Shown here piece by piece: positions 11,450 through 20,852 of a stretch of DNA of 64,000 bases (within the stretch, counting starts at the first letter, position 1; every line of letters starts with the position of its first letter). Source of the stretch: Bacillus halotolerans (GTDB lineage Bacteria; Bacillota; Bacilli; Bacillales; Bacillaceae); NCBI RefSeq assembly GCF_001517105.1, contig NZ_LPVF01000009.1, positions 117,742 through 181,741 on the forward strand, in the 5' to 3' direction. The notes under the pieces were generated by a model. It was not told where the DNA came from. It saw only the letters and a list, made by a program, of their open reading frames with translations, and did no database searches. The position numbers and the translations under genes were made by a program.

Positions 11450-13585
11450 CTATTTCACCTTCTTAGTAGCCTCCGGATATTCAATCCGGGAGTGGAAAAT
11501 TCCTTTTAATGTTGCACAAAGCGTTTTTGCGATTGTATCAAGCTCTTTAAATGTCAAATCGCATTCACTAAACTGTCCGTCCTGAAGCTTATCGGATATA
11601 ATGCCCCTGACAAGCTTTTCAATTCGTTCAGGATTTGGATTATGCATCGATCTGACAGCCGCTTCGACACTATCTGCCACTGATATAATCGCGGCTTCTT
11701 TTGACTGCGGCTTCGGTCCCGGGTAACGGAATTCTTCCTCTGTAATCTGATCGCCTTTTTCCTTCGCTTTATAATAAAAGAATTTCAAAAGAGAGGTCCC
11801 GTGGTGCTGCTCAGCAATATCCACAAGCTCCTTTGGAAATTTATAGCTTCTCAGCATATTCGCCCCGTCAGTGGTATGCGAAATAATGATATTTTTACTG
11901 AGCTGCGGAGAAAGCTTATCATGCGGATTGTCAATATTCATTTGATTTTCAATAAAATACTGCGGACGCTTTGTTTTTCCGAGGTCGTGATAATACGCAC
12001 CGACTCTTGCAAGCAAACCATTTGCCCCTACCGCCTCGCAGGCGGCCTCTGACAAATTGGCGACCATGACGCTGTGGTGATATGTACCTGGTGTTTCTGT
12101 CAGTATTTTTCGAAGCAGCGGATGGTTAGGGTTAGACAGCTCGATCAGCCTCATTGTGGACAAAATGCCGAAACCTGTCTCAAAAAACGGCATAAGTCCG
12201 ATAATTAATACGGAGGAAGCAAAACCCGACACAACCCCCATCAGCATTAGCGTCCCGATTTCCAAGCCTGACAGCGCGGTGTTTTGGATCAATAATAGAG
12301 ATAGAACCACAATCATATTGATAAACGCCACAAAAAGCCCAGTCTGCAAAATTTTTGATCTGCCATTGTGTTTTCCTAAAAACAAAACACCGGAAATACC
12401 GCTGATCAAATAATAAATACCAATGACATAATTAAATGTTCCTGTCACACCTTGATTAAACATCATACTTCCGCAAATCGCAAGAATGATACTTCCTAAA
12501 ATAGCGATTCGTTCATTCATCAGCAGCTTGATTAGGATTGCACCGGCCGCAATGGGGACAAGATAGCCAATATTGTTATATTCCATCTTTTGAAATAAAC
12601 TGACAACCTCCATAATAACAAGCAAAAGCGTTGTAATAATGGAGAATAATAGGATCGACTTGTTTTTGAATTTCAGATTTTGATTCTGTTTTTCGAAATA
12701 GTAAACGAGTGTAGCGATGAAAAGCCCGATCATAATCAATAGGCCGCTAATCGGCTTGAACAAATTGGAGTTATTTAACAATCCGGTCAGCTCAAGTTTT
12801 CTGTACACCTCGCGATCAATGAGGTCATTTTCTTCCACGAGCACCTGCCCCTGTTTGATCTGAACCTGCTGAACATTGTCTGACGCTTCCTGGCGTTTTG
12901 CCTCTGTTGCTTTTGGATCGAAGACGTAATTCGGAATAATGGCGTAACGCCCGATTTCCGTGGCAGCTCCCAAATATTTAGACGGGATAGAATTACTCTT
13001 CAGTTCTTTTTGCACTTTATCTTTTGCTTCAGATAATTTATCCGACGGGATTTCACTGCTCATCACTGAGTTTACTGCTGTTATGACAGTATCTCTGACA
13101 AATGAAAAATCTTCATGGTCCGCCTTCAGCAAAGTCTTGATGGCATCCTCTGATATAGAATCATTCACATCTGACGTCAGCTTATTTTTCACCGACTTAA
13201 TCATTGTTTTTTCTGATGGTGAACTGCTGTCTTCTTCTGCTGATTTTTTCACTTCACTGATACTGTCGAATATCGATGACACAAGATCAATTCGATTGTC
13301 TGTATAATCTTTCTTTAAGGTATATTGATCTTCGACCGCATCTTCAGCAGCTTGCTTTTTTTCCTCTGTCGCTTTTTGATCTTCCACAGTTGCCGGAGCA
13401 TAAATGGTCTTGTCGCTGACTGAAAACAGGTCTAAATCAAGCGTTTCCGGCTTCACATGTACAAAAAGCAATGCGAACATAATCGCAGCCAGCAGAAGAT
13501 ACAGCAGTACATGCATGGAGCGGGCATTTTTAAAGCCGCGCCACTTTTTTGAGCCGCTTTTGGTCTTCCCCTTCTTTTTCAACAC
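11450..13585 (-). CDS. pgpH: Membrane HD-domain c-di-AMP phosphodiesterase PgpH (YqfF)
   Basis: 711 residues: one N-terminal helix (LLYLLLAAIMFALLFVHV), a large extracytoplasmic domain (about 60-280), seven transmembrane helices (about 290-480), then a cytoplasmic HD domain with HHSVMVANLSEAA and YYHDLGKTKRP. In Firmicutes this 7TM-HD family degrades the second messenger c-di-AMP, which controls potassium and osmolyte transport. Immediately upstream of ybeY. A hairpin separates it from phoH and may set the relative expression. Confidence 0.94.
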   Translation of the reverse strand: MLKKKGKTKSGSKKWRGFKNARSMHVLLYLLLAAIMFALLFVHVKPETLDLDLFSVSDKTIYAPATVEDQKATEEKKQAAEDAVEDQYTLKKDYTDNRIDLVSSIFDSISEVKKSAEEDSSSPSEKTMIKSVKNKLTSDVNDSISEDAIKTLLKADHEDFSFVRDTVITAVNSVMSSEIPSDKLSEAKDKVQKELKSNSIPSKYLGAATEIGRYAIIPNYVFDPKATEAKRQEASDNVQQVQIKQGQVLVEENDLIDREVYRKLELTGLLNNSNLFKPISGLLIMIGLFIATLVYYFEKQNQNLKFKNKSILLFSIITTLLLVIMEVVSLFQKMEYNNIGYLVPIAAGAILIKLLMNERIAILGSIILAICGSMMFNQGVTGTFNYVIGIYYLISGISGVLFLGKHNGRSKILQTGLFVAFINMIVVLSLLLIQNTALSGLEIGTLMLMGVVSGFASSVLIIGLMPFFETGFGILSTMRLIELSNPNHPLLRKILTETPGTYHHSVMVANLSEAACEAVGANGLLARVGAYYHDLGKTKRPQYFIENQMNIDNPHDKLSPQLSKNIIISHTTDGANMLRSYKFPKELVDIAEQHHGTSLLKFFYYKAKEKGDQITEEEFRYPGPKPQSKEAAIISVADSVEAAVRSMHNPNPERIEKLVRGIISDKLQDGQFSECDLTFKELDTIAKTLCATLKGIFHSRIEYPEATKKVK

Positions 13586-13621
13586 AAGAACCTCCTCTAG
13601 AAAATCAAGCTCATAAGCAAA

Positions 13622-13650
13622 AATGACCCGATAACGCGCGATCGGGTCAT
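13622..13650 (-). terminator. Hairpin or attenuator between phoH and pgpH
   Basis: A perfect 11-base stem (AATGACCCGAT / ATCGGGTCATT) around a short GC loop is followed on the minus strand by TTTTTGCTT. It lies in the short gap between two same-strand genes, so it may act as a partial terminator. Confidence 0.75.
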
Positions 13651-13656
13651 TCAGGA

Positions 13657-14616
13657 TTAATTTTGCTTATCGTATGCTTCAATAATTTTCGCAACCAGCG
13701 GATGTCTGACCACGTCTGTCTGGTCCAGTTCAATCACAGAAATGCCGTCGATTTCTTTCAGCATCTCTCTCGCTACTGCAAGTCCCGATTTGACGCCTTT
13801 CGGCAGATCAATTTGGCTAACGTCACCTGTAATGATCATTTTAGAGCCAAAACCCAGTCTCGTCAAAAACATTTTCATTTGGGCAGGCGTAGTGTTCTGC
13901 GCTTCATCAAGTATAACATAGGCATCATCAAGCGTCCGGCCTCTCATATAAGCGAGCGGAGCGATTTCAATGACTCCTCTTTCCAGCAGCCGTTCTGTAT
14001 GATCTGTTCCAAGCACATCATGAAGAGCGTCATACAGCGGGCGCAAATAAGGATCTACTTTCTCTTTGAGGTCACCTGGTAAAAAACCGAGGCTTTCACC
14101 GGCTTCTACCGCAGGCCTTGTTAAAATGATTTTTTTAATATGTCCGTTTTTCAATGCGTGGACTGCTTTTACGACAGCAAGGTACGTTTTTCCGGTTCCC
14201 GCCGGGCCGATGCCAAATACAAGATCATCTCGTTTCATGGCGGCCACGTATTCCCGCTGTCCCATGGTTTTCACACGGATCGGTTTGCCTTTTGCGTTTT
14301 TTGTAATTTCTTCTTCGTACATGCTTTCAAAATATTCAAGTTCATTCTTTTTTGCCATCTTGATGGCGGAAATCACATCACGTTCAGAGATCTCTATCCC
14401 CTTGCGAATTAATGCGAGAAGTGATCCCAGCAGCCTGTCGGCAATCTGAAACGATTCTTCATCGCCTGAAATATAAATCGTTTCGCCTCGCGTAATGATA
14501 TTTACATCCAGATCTTTCTCCATCAGTGTCAAAAAAGAATCTTGATTCCCGAACAGTGAAAGCGCCTCGTCCGGGCTTTTCAGTTTTTGATTCATCGCAA
14601 GTAAATGTTCTGTCAT
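13657..14616 (-). CDS. phoH: PhoH-like ATPase (YqfE)
   Basis: 319 residues. Walker A GPAGTGKTYLA and Walker B VILDEAQN are clear. The N-terminal third holds a KH-like segment. PhoH proteins are predicted RNA-linked ATPases or helicases and in many bacteria neighbour ybeY, as here. The ATG overlaps the yqfD stop by 4 bases, so phoH is likely translated with the sporulation genes yqfC-yqfD as well as from its own start. Confidence 0.93.
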   Translation of the reverse strand: MTEHLLAMNQKLKSPDEALSLFGNQDSFLTLMEKDLDVNIITRGETIYISGDEESFQIADRLLGSLLALIRKGIEISERDVISAIKMAKKNELEYFESMYEEEITKNAKGKPIRVKTMGQREYVAAMKRDDLVFGIGPAGTGKTYLAVVKAVHALKNGHIKKIILTRPAVEAGESLGFLPGDLKEKVDPYLRPLYDALHDVLGTDHTERLLERGVIEIAPLAYMRGRTLDDAYVILDEAQNTTPAQMKMFLTRLGFGSKMIITGDVSQIDLPKGVKSGLAVAREMLKEIDGISVIELDQTDVVRHPLVAKIIEAYDKQN

Positions 14617-15808
14617 TCTTCAGTCTCCCTGACAATAGGTGTGGTTTGAACGATATCTTCTATAACTTGGTAGAGAATAATCAACTTTACTTTACCATTC
14701 TCGACTGTCTGGTGCAAAACTTTTTCACTTTTCACCTCGCCGTCCTCGCCTATTTTACTCTCTACATCCCGTTTACCCATTTTGATTCCTTCTTGAACTG
14801 CTTCTTCTTTCGTATATTTTCGCAAAGCCTCTTCACTTTCTCTCGTTTGCTCTTTGATATAAGAAACAGGGAGCTCCAAACCGAGAAAATGAAGCGAATG
14901 CTTCTCTTGTTCTGTTTTTGGATGTTTTAATTCTTCTTTTTTAAGCGTTATCCCCCAGATTGGGAAAGCCCATGAGCCAAAAGAAAGCTTGTGCTTTGTC
15001 CTTACTTTGCCCGTATAGACGTTAAATAATGTTTCAAGGGGCACCGTTACTTCAGATCTGTACCAGGTCTCGCCGTAAATTTCAGCTTTAGAGGCGACTT
15101 CCTGCTGCTCATCTTCGCTTCCGATTAAGCCGGAGACAAGCATTTGCCCCTTTTCCACATGATCATGGATTGCGGCCATGGGCTGTCCTTTCTGGACAAA
15201 CATTCTTGTAATGGTTGCTTTCTTTTTGGCGATAATGTGGCGCGGACTGACATACTTTTCTTTTTCAGGCTCATTTTTCTCCACAACTTTCATGTGGATG
15301 GTCGTGCCTTTCAAATCGACTCCGACCCAAGTGATATTGTCTATTCCGTTGGTTAACGATTTTTGTATTTTTTCGGGAGACTGCATTAAAAATTGCAATC
15401 GCCCTTTTTTGACGCCGATTTCCTTCAAATGCTGCATCATTTGGTGCTCCGTTTCAGGCTTTGCACCAGTCACTTCAATTTTCCATACCATATTGGAGAG
15501 CAAAAACAATAGGATAAAAAAAGCGCAAAACCAATGGTAAAACCTAAATTCAGTTTGGATTTCAGCAATAAGAACGGGAACCCTTTTCGATTGATAAAAC
15601 GGGCTTTACAGTCAAATTCTCTTCTGACACGCCGAAAGGCATGTACATCCTGAAGCTGTATATATAACAAGACGGCTTCTTTCTTTTTTTTCAGATGAAA
15701 GATCGGAATCCCTCTTCTTGTGCATTCATTAAGGAGCCGTTCAATGCCTCGTCCCGTCACTTCAAGCTGGACCTTACCACCAAAAAAAGACAGCCATTTA
15801 TTTTTCAC
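14613..15808 (-). pseudogene. yqfD: yqfD, sporulation membrane protein, frameshifted in an A7 run
   Basis: Two overlapping frames carry one gene. Frame 15808-15470 has the N-terminus MKNKWLSFFGGKVQLE... and the start of the membrane helix. Frame 14613-15509 continues with LLSNMVWKIEVTG to the C-terminus. They join if the A run at 15516-15522 (seven) had eight bases, giving 398 residues, the length I recall for B. subtilis YqfD. As written the product stops after 112 residues, just past the helix. YqfD is made in the mother cell under SigE and belongs to the YqfD/SpoIVFA-like family. The lesion may be a homopolymer sequencing error. Confidence 0.85.
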
Positions 15809-15826
15809 AACATTTCCCCCTCGGCT

Positions 15827-16108
15827 TTATGACTCAACATATCGAACGACATCAATCGTACCCTCCAAAAGTATTTCTTCCGGAAGAATCGCTTTGATCA
15901 CAAAGTTTTTTCCTGATATGATGCACTGGCCCTGCTTCAGCATCAGCCTCACTTCATTCTCACTGAACAGCAGAAGACCTCTGTGGTTTTCTATGTAGAT
16001 ATGAAGTCTGCCGACCATTGTGATCCGCGGCAGATCCATCATAACGTCCGGGGGAATTTCCAATGCTCTTGTCAGCCAAGCTTTTAAACGATTCTTTCTT
16101 TGCCCCAT
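15827..16108 (-). CDS. yqfC: Sporulation protein YqfC
   Basis: 93 residues, MGQRKNRLKAWLTRALEIPPDVM, of the YabP/YqfC sporulation family. It is made under SigE and paired with YqfD. The frame extends 7 codons upstream, but ATG 16108 gives the family start. The putative ribosome site AAAGGGGG lies about 10 bases upstream inside the descending arm of the yqfB terminator. No enzymatic motif is seen. Confidence 0.9.
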   Translation of the reverse strand: MGQRKNRLKAWLTRALEIPPDVMMDLPRITMVGRLHIYIENHRGLLLFSENEVRLMLKQGQCIISGKNFVIKAILPEEILLEGTIDVVRYVES

Positions 16109-16109
16109 A

Positions 16110-16158
16110 CAAAAAGAACCCCCTTTCATCTCATATGTATGATTTGAAAGAGGGTTCT
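16110..16158 (-). terminator. Terminator after yqfB overlapping the yqfC ribosome site
   Basis: On the minus strand AGAACCCTCTTTCAAA pairs with TGAAAGGGGGTTCT and is followed by a T5 run. The descending arm contains the AAAGGGGG that serves yqfC. It separates the SigW-type yqeZ-floA-yqfB unit from yqfC-yqfD. Confidence 0.75.
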
Positions 16159-16163
16159 AACAC

Positions 16164-16592
16164 TTAATTTTTGCGGGCTGCACGCATTGTGTGATGAGGT
16201 TTTTTTGCCCTTGGCGGACCGAATACCTCGCCTAAGACAATGCCTTGCACAACAGTGTCTTTATTGACCTGAAGCAGTTTTTGCTTGGTATACACAGCTT
16301 TATGTTTGGCGGCAGTAAGATCACGCTCAAGCCCTTTCAGGTTTCTTTCCGTTTCCTTCCGTCTGTCTTCAGCTTCTTGTCTCATCTGTTCCAAGCGGTT
16401 TGGAATAGGAGCTGGCGTTTCTTCAGCTGATTGTTTATTTTGAACAGAAGCAGGTTTCATTGTCTGCGGCTTTTTTCTTTTTTGATTTTGATTGTTTTTT
16501 TCTTCTTCTTTTTTCACTTTGCCGAAAATCGTGGAAATAATTCCGATAATCGCTGCAATAACAAGCGGATTCGTCAGTATATCTTCCATCAC
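16164..16592 (-). CDS. yqfB: YqfB, membrane-anchored partner of the FloA/YqeZ operon
   Basis: 142 residues. An N-terminal hydrophobic helix (DILTNPLVIAAIIGIISTIFG) is followed by a Lys/Glu/Gln-rich, probably coiled-coil tail. Third gene of yqeZ-floA-yqfB. From memory YqfB is associated with lipid raft proteins in B. subtilis. Its molecular role is not established. It starts 24 bases after floA and is followed by a terminator. Confidence 0.88.
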   Translation of the reverse strand: MMEDILTNPLVIAAIIGIISTIFGKVKKEEEKNNQNQKRKKPQTMKPASVQNKQSAEETPAPIPNRLEQMRQEAEDRRKETERNLKGLERDLTAAKHKAVYTKQKLLQVNKDTVVQGIVLGEVFGPPRAKKPHHTMRAARKN

Positions 16593-16616
16593 TATTCTCC
16601 CTTCTGCATAGAGAGA

Positions 16617-17612
16617 TTATGATTTGCGGTCTTCATCCGATTGGTCTTTCGTTAATTTACCGAATGAATCACGCATATCTGTGTCTGCATCAATGTTTTT
16701 AATATTCATGTAGTCCATGACGCCGATATTTCCTTCGCGCAGGGCTTCGGCCATCGCAAGCGGCACTTCCGCTTCAGCTTCAACCACTTTAGCTCGCATT
16801 TCTTCTACACGTGCGCGCATTTCCTGTTCTTGAGCAACAGCCATTGCACGGCGTTCTTCGGCTTTGGCCTGCGCAATATTTTTGTCGGCCTCTGCCTGAT
16901 CCGTCTGCAAGATCGCCCCGATGTTTTTACCAATGTCAACATCAGCAATATCAATCGAAAGAATTTCAAAGGCGGTTCCTGAATCCAGGCCTTTACCGAG
17001 AACCGTTTGAGAAATCATATCAGGGTTCTCCAGCACTTTTTTGTGATTTTCGGATGAACCTATTGTAGAGACGATCCCTTCGCCTACACGGGCTACAATC
17101 GTTTCCTCACCCGCACCCCCGACGAGGCGGTCGATATTGGCTCTTACTGTAATTCTCGCTTTCGCCTTCACTTCAATACCGTCCATGGCAACACCTGCAA
17201 TAAACGGTGTTTCAATGACCTTCGGATTAACGCTCATTTGCACGGCTTCCAATACATCACGGCCGGCAAGGTCGATGGCTGCACAGCGTTCAAATGTAAG
17301 CTCAATATTAGCACGCTGAGCTGCGATAAGTGCGTTAACGACTCTATCTACATTCCCTCCGGCAAGATAGTGGCTTTCAAGCTGGTTTGTTCCAACGTCG
17401 AGTCCCGCTTTATGCGCTTTAATCAGCGGATTAACCACCCGGCTCGGTATGACGCGGCGTAGCCTCATCCCTATTAGAGTGAAAATGCTGATTTTAACTC
17501 CGGCTGCTAAAGCTGAAATCCAGAGCATAACAGGTACAAATGTAAAAAATACAGCTAAGACAATGATCCCTACTACGACAATAGCCAGTATCATTAATGT
17601 TGATGGGTCCAT
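16617..17612 (-). CDS. floA: Flotillin-like protein FloA
   Basis: 331 residues. An N-terminal membrane hairpin (about 5-45) is followed by a long domain with SPFH/band-7-like and coiled-coil character, including Ala/Glu-rich repeats [25 protein letters not shown] near 255-290. FloA organises functional membrane microdomains and influences membrane fluidity and signalling. ATG 17612 has GAGGAG upstream. It lies between yqeZ (NfeD protein) and yqfB, the standard flotillin/NfeD pairing. Confidence 0.95.
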   Translation of the reverse strand: MDPSTLMILAIVVVGIIVLAVFFTFVPVMLWISALAAGVKISIFTLIGMRLRRVIPSRVVNPLIKAHKAGLDVGTNQLESHYLAGGNVDRVVNALIAAQRANIELTFERCAAIDLAGRDVLEAVQMSVNPKVIETPFIAGVAMDGIEVKAKARITVRANIDRLVGGAGEETIVARVGEGIVSTIGSSENHKKVLENPDMISQTVLGKGLDSGTAFEILSIDIADVDIGKNIGAILQTDQAEADKNIAQAKAEERRAMAVAQEQEMRARVEEMRAKVVEAEAEVPLAMAEALREGNIGVMDYMNIKNIDADTDMRDSFGKLTKDQSDEDRKS

Positions 17613-17633
17613 GCTACTTCTCCTCGTTTCTGT

Positions 17634-18947
17634 TTAGATTTCTCTCACGACAATGCGCGAGCCTTCCACTTTGATTACTTTTACTTTTTTATCTTTCTCT
17701 GTAAATAATCCTTCAGATACCACATCAAGACGTTCGTCATCGATAATGACGGTTCCCGCGGGACGCAGCGGCGTAAAGGTCACGCCCTCCTTGCCGATTA
17801 AGTCCGTTCGCGTTTGGTTTGATACATAACCGCTCTCTGTATTTGTCGAATCATTTAATATAAATTTCTTAAAGAATTTCATACGCTTTCCCAACACCCT
17901 TGTCAGTAAAATGAAAGCTGTAATGGAAACAGCTGAGGCGATCAAGAGAGAAACCGCCATGACTGTGAAGCTTCCCGCGGCCAAAAATAAGCTCGCAACA
18001 ATTGCTCCCAAGCCAAGTAAACCAATGATTCCTCCGGGGAGGAATATCTCCATCAGGATCAGAATCACCCCTGCTATAAAGAGGAGAACCGTTTCATATC
18101 CGGCAAGACCCGTTGCAAGATGTCCGTAAAAAAACAGGATCAATGCGATAAATCCTGCTGTTCCAGGCAGACCGACACCAGGAGAAAAAAGCTCAACAGT
18201 AAGACCTAAAAAGGCAATTGTCAATAAAATAGGAACAACAATCGGACTGGTCAGCCACCTTGCTGCCTTTTCTGCAAAGCTTTCCTCAGCATAGCTGATA
18301 TGTGCATCTTCGTATCCAAGCTTCTTCACAAGCGCGGAAAGATTGTTAACAGTTCCTTCTGAATAGCCTACGTCAACAGCTTTTTCCGCATTCAGCGTAA
18401 GCAGATCTCCCTTCGGCGCGCCCGCTTCTCTTGCATCTACATCAGGGTCTGCCATGGCACGCGCATATTTTGGATCACGGTTGTTTTTTGCTGCAGCATC
18501 TTCCAGCTCCGCAAGCCAGAATGATTCAGCTTTTTTGTCAGCAGCATTGCCTTTACCGTCTATGATCGCCGCGGCTCCCATCTTTCCTCCGGACGCCATA
18601 TAAATGGCGTCAGCCTGTAACGCGATATATGCACCAGCAGACAATGCCCGTTTGTTTACATAAGCAGTTATCGGGATATCCGTTTCGTTGATCGTGTCCG
18701 CTATATCAATAGCTGATTTTACCAGTCCTCCCGGTGTGTTAATATCAAGAATAATATGGTTTGCATGCTGAGCCTCTGCATCTTGTAGCGAACGCGACAA
18801 AAACGAGGCGAGACCCTGTTCGACATTTTTTTCAACGGGAATGACGTAGACGGTTTGTTTTTCTGCTTTTGTGTGCAGCTGAACTCCTAATAATGATAGT
18901 AGAAATATGCTCAAAAGAGCCGCTCGGAATCCTTTTGTTTGAAGCAA
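17634..18947 (-). CDS. yqeZ: NfeD-family membrane serine protease-like protein YqeZ
   Basis: 437 residues. A signal peptide (ALLSIFLLSLLGVQLHTKA) is followed by a ClpP-class protease domain (NTPGGLVKSAIDIADTI; catalytic-type Ser in NKRALSAGAYIA). Four or five membrane helices follow (about 235-350), then a C-terminal NfeD OB fold ending KVKVIKVEGSRIVVREI. NfeD proteins work with flotillins. The start is TTG 18947, with GGAGGG upstream. First gene of the SigW-type operon with floA and yqfB, linked to antimicrobial and envelope stress. Confidence 0.93.
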   Translation of the reverse strand: MLQTKGFRAALLSIFLLSLLGVQLHTKAEKQTVYVIPVEKNVEQGLASFLSRSLQDAEAQHANHIILDINTPGGLVKSAIDIADTINETDIPITAYVNKRALSAGAYIALQADAIYMASGGKMGAAAIIDGKGNAADKKAESFWLAELEDAAAKNNRDPKYARAMADPDVDAREAGAPKGDLLTLNAEKAVDVGYSEGTVNNLSALVKKLGYEDAHISYAEESFAEKAARWLTSPIVVPILLTIAFLGLTVELFSPGVGLPGTAGFIALILFFYGHLATGLAGYETVLLFIAGVILILMEIFLPGGIIGLLGLGAIVASLFLAAGSFTVMAVSLLIASAVSITAFILLTRVLGKRMKFFKKFILNDSTNTESGYVSNQTRTDLIGKEGVTFTPLRPAGTVIIDDERLDVVSEGLFTEKDKKVKVIKVEGSRIVVREI

Positions 18948-18993
18948 GGGCGATGTATCCCTCCTTCCTCGTATATTAAGTGCCTTCTCTTCA

Positions 18994-19020
18994 TACGTAA
19001 CAAATGTATCAAAGGTTTCA
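18994..19020 (-). promoter_or_regulatory. SigW-type (ECF) promoter of yqeZ-floA-yqfB
   Basis: On the minus strand TGAAAC (19015-19020) and CGTA (18994-18997) are 17 bases apart, the SigW consensus, about 50 bases upstream of yqeZ. The operon is an established SigW target in B. subtilis. Confidence 0.88.
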
Positions 19021-19032
19021 TTTTTTTATGTA

Positions 19033-19073
19033 TAAAAAAAAGACATCTCTCTTAGAAAGATGTCCTTTTCTTT
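19033..19073 (-). terminator. Terminator after yqeY
   Basis: GGACATCTTT / AGAGATGTC arms followed by a run of eight Ts on the minus strand, directly after the yqeY stop. Confidence 0.8.
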
Positions 19074-19078
19074 GCCAT

Positions 19079-19525
19079 TTAAGACAGTCGACTGCTCACA
19101 AGCTTATTAATTAAACTTCCGTCAGCTTTACCTTTTACTTTAGGCATAATTGCCCCCATCACTTTGCCCATGTCCGCTTTTGAGCTCGCACCGACCTCCG
19201 CAATGGTTTCATTTACGATTGTACGCAGCTCTTCTTCTGATAGCTGCTGTGGTAAATAAACTTCTAAAATGTCCAGCTCTTTTTGAACTTTATCTACTAA
19301 ATCTAAACGATTAGCGTTTGAAAATTCCTGGAGGGAGTCTTTACGTTGCTTAAGTTCACGAGAAAGGACAGTGAGTTCCTCATCCTCGGTCAAACTGTCT
19401 TTCTTAAGCTTAATTGCTTCGTTTTGAAGTGAAGCCTTAACCATTCGAACGACAGTCAGTTTGTCTTTCTCACGGCTTTTCATATATAGCTTCATATCTT
19501 GGTTAAGTCGCTCAAGAAGACTCAT
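19079..19525 (-). CDS. yqeY: GatB/YqeY domain protein
   Basis: 148 residues of the GatB/YqeY family: [20 protein letters not shown], and a C-terminal [24 protein letters not shown], which resembles the tRNA-binding tail of GatB. A role in tRNA-dependent amidation or tRNA binding is assumed from homology only. It follows rpsU by 14 bases and is probably co-transcribed with it. Confidence 0.93.
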   Translation of the reverse strand: MSLLERLNQDMKLYMKSREKDKLTVVRMVKASLQNEAIKLKKDSLTEDEELTVLSRELKQRKDSLQEFSNANRLDLVDKVQKELDILEVYLPQQLSEEELRTIVNETIAEVGASSKADMGKVMGAIMPKVKGKADGSLINKLVSSRLS

Positions 19526-19539
19526 AAATCCACCCTCTT

Positions 19540-19713
19540 TTAGAATTTGCGTTTTCTAGCAGCTTCAGACTTTTTCTTGCGCTTTACGCTAGGTTTTTCA
19601 TAAAATTCGCGCTTTCTTGCTTCTTGCAAAGTACCTGTCTTTGATACACTGCGTTTGAAGCGACGAAGAGCATCTTCAAGCGATTCGTTTTTTCTAACGA
19701 CCGTTTTTGACAT
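19540..19713 (-). CDS. rpsU: 30S ribosomal protein S21
   Basis: 57 residues, strongly basic: [21 protein letters not shown] and the tail [14 protein letters not shown]. The frame continues 17 codons upstream, but ATG 19713 with GGAGGGAGGGAAAG upstream is the ribosomal start. S21 is the last protein of the 30S platform and helps initiation. It precedes yqeY in the same order as B. subtilis. Confidence 0.96.
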
Positions 19714-19885
19714 TCTCTTTCCCTCCCTCCGAATACACCAATCGACTACCTTTAAGTTACACATATAAACATGTACTTTGACATTATAATATAAGCCTTC
19801 AGTCAGGTCAACTAAGTGAGTTCACTTTTCCGTCATGAGCGGGACTGCCTGTCTATATAATGATAGAAAGGGGTTGGTGAATAAA

Positions 19886-20812
19886 ATGTTGCTTCTGATT
19901 AGTTTTACTGCTCTTATATTATTCTTTCTCGCAGGAATGAACATGCTTCGGAAAGGTTTAATTTCGCTGACGTATTCAAAAATTGAAGAGCAGCTGCTGA
20001 TTTTTACGGATCATCCATTAAAAGCATTCCTCATCAGTATTGTTTTTACAGGATTTCTCCAAAGCAGCTCCGCCTTTATGGTAATTGTCATCGGATTTGT
20101 AAGTGCGGGGGCCCTTTCTTTCAAACGGACAATACCGATGATCCTTGGAACAAATGTCGGATCGACCTTTACAACCGAATTTCTTGCAATCAAAATGGAT
20201 GTGTTGATTTGGATTCTATTGATTGGCGGTTTGCTGTTTTTTCTGACGGGCAGGTATCCGTTCAAACAGCTGGGAACAAGCTTCCTCGGACTCGGAACTA
20301 TCTTTTTTTGCATCAGCGGCTTCAGCCGTCTTGCAGAACCGCTTACTCAGCTGAAAACAGGTGCAGGTATTCTTCATCATGTAAACGACTCAAACTGGTC
20401 TGCTTTGCTTATCGGCATGGTGTTAACTGCAATCATTCACTCAAGTTCTGTCTGCATCGGCATTTTAATGAGCTTTATGAATGAAGGCGTTATTGGACTG
20501 ACACAGGCAATGAGCGTTGTGCTTGGGTCAAACATCGGGACATGCATTACAGCTGTCATGGCTGCTGTATCCGGCGGATATGCGGCAAAACAGACAGCGT
20601 GCGCCCATGTCTTGTTTAACATAATCGGCGTAGCAATTGTATTCCCGTTTTTGGCGGCAGCGACCGGCTTTGTTGAACAGCTCTCGGCAGACCCTGCCCA
20701 AAGAATCGCCCATTTCAGTCTGCTATTTAATGTCGTATTAGCTCTTTTGTTTTTACCGCTTACCAACTTGTTCTACAGCTTTATTAACCTGCTTATCCCA
20801 GCTAAAAACTGA
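19886..20812 (+). CDS. yqeW: Na/Pi cotransporter family membrane protein YqeW
   Basis: About 308 residues with eight or so hydrophobic segments. It contains two copies of the Na/Pi cotransporter repeat signature: FLQSSSAFMVIVIGF and IIHSSSVCIGILMSF, each followed by a GTNVGST or GSNIGTC motif. It is predicted to move phosphate with sodium. ATG 19886 (MLLLISFTALIL) is chosen over the upstream in-frame ATG 19835. The gene stands alone on the plus strand, divergent from rpsU. Confidence 0.9.
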   Translation: MLLLISFTALILFFLAGMNMLRKGLISLTYSKIEEQLLIFTDHPLKAFLISIVFTGFLQSSSAFMVIVIGFVSAGALSFKRTIPMILGTNVGSTFTTEFLAIKMDVLIWILLIGGLLFFLTGRYPFKQLGTSFLGLGTIFFCISGFSRLAEPLTQLKTGAGILHHVNDSNWSALLIGMVLTAIIHSSSVCIGILMSFMNEGVIGLTQAMSVVLGSNIGTCITAVMAAVSGGYAAKQTACAHVLFNIIGVAIVFPFLAAATGFVEQLSADPAQRIAHFSLLFNVVLALLFLPLTNLFYSFINLLIPAKN

Positions 20813-20815
20813 ACA

Positions 20816-20850
20816 TAAAAACCGGCACATTCAGATGCACCGGTTTTTTA
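20816..20850. terminator. Bidirectional terminator between yqeW and mtaB
   Basis: AAAACCGGTGCATC / GATGTGCCGGTTTT hairpin with T runs on both strands, between convergent genes. Confidence 0.85.
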
Positions 20851-20852
20851 GA

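Noticed and set aside
14526-14930. 134-codon plus-strand frame across phoH and yqfD
   Set aside because: Antisense shadow of two recognised genes, without a ribosome site.
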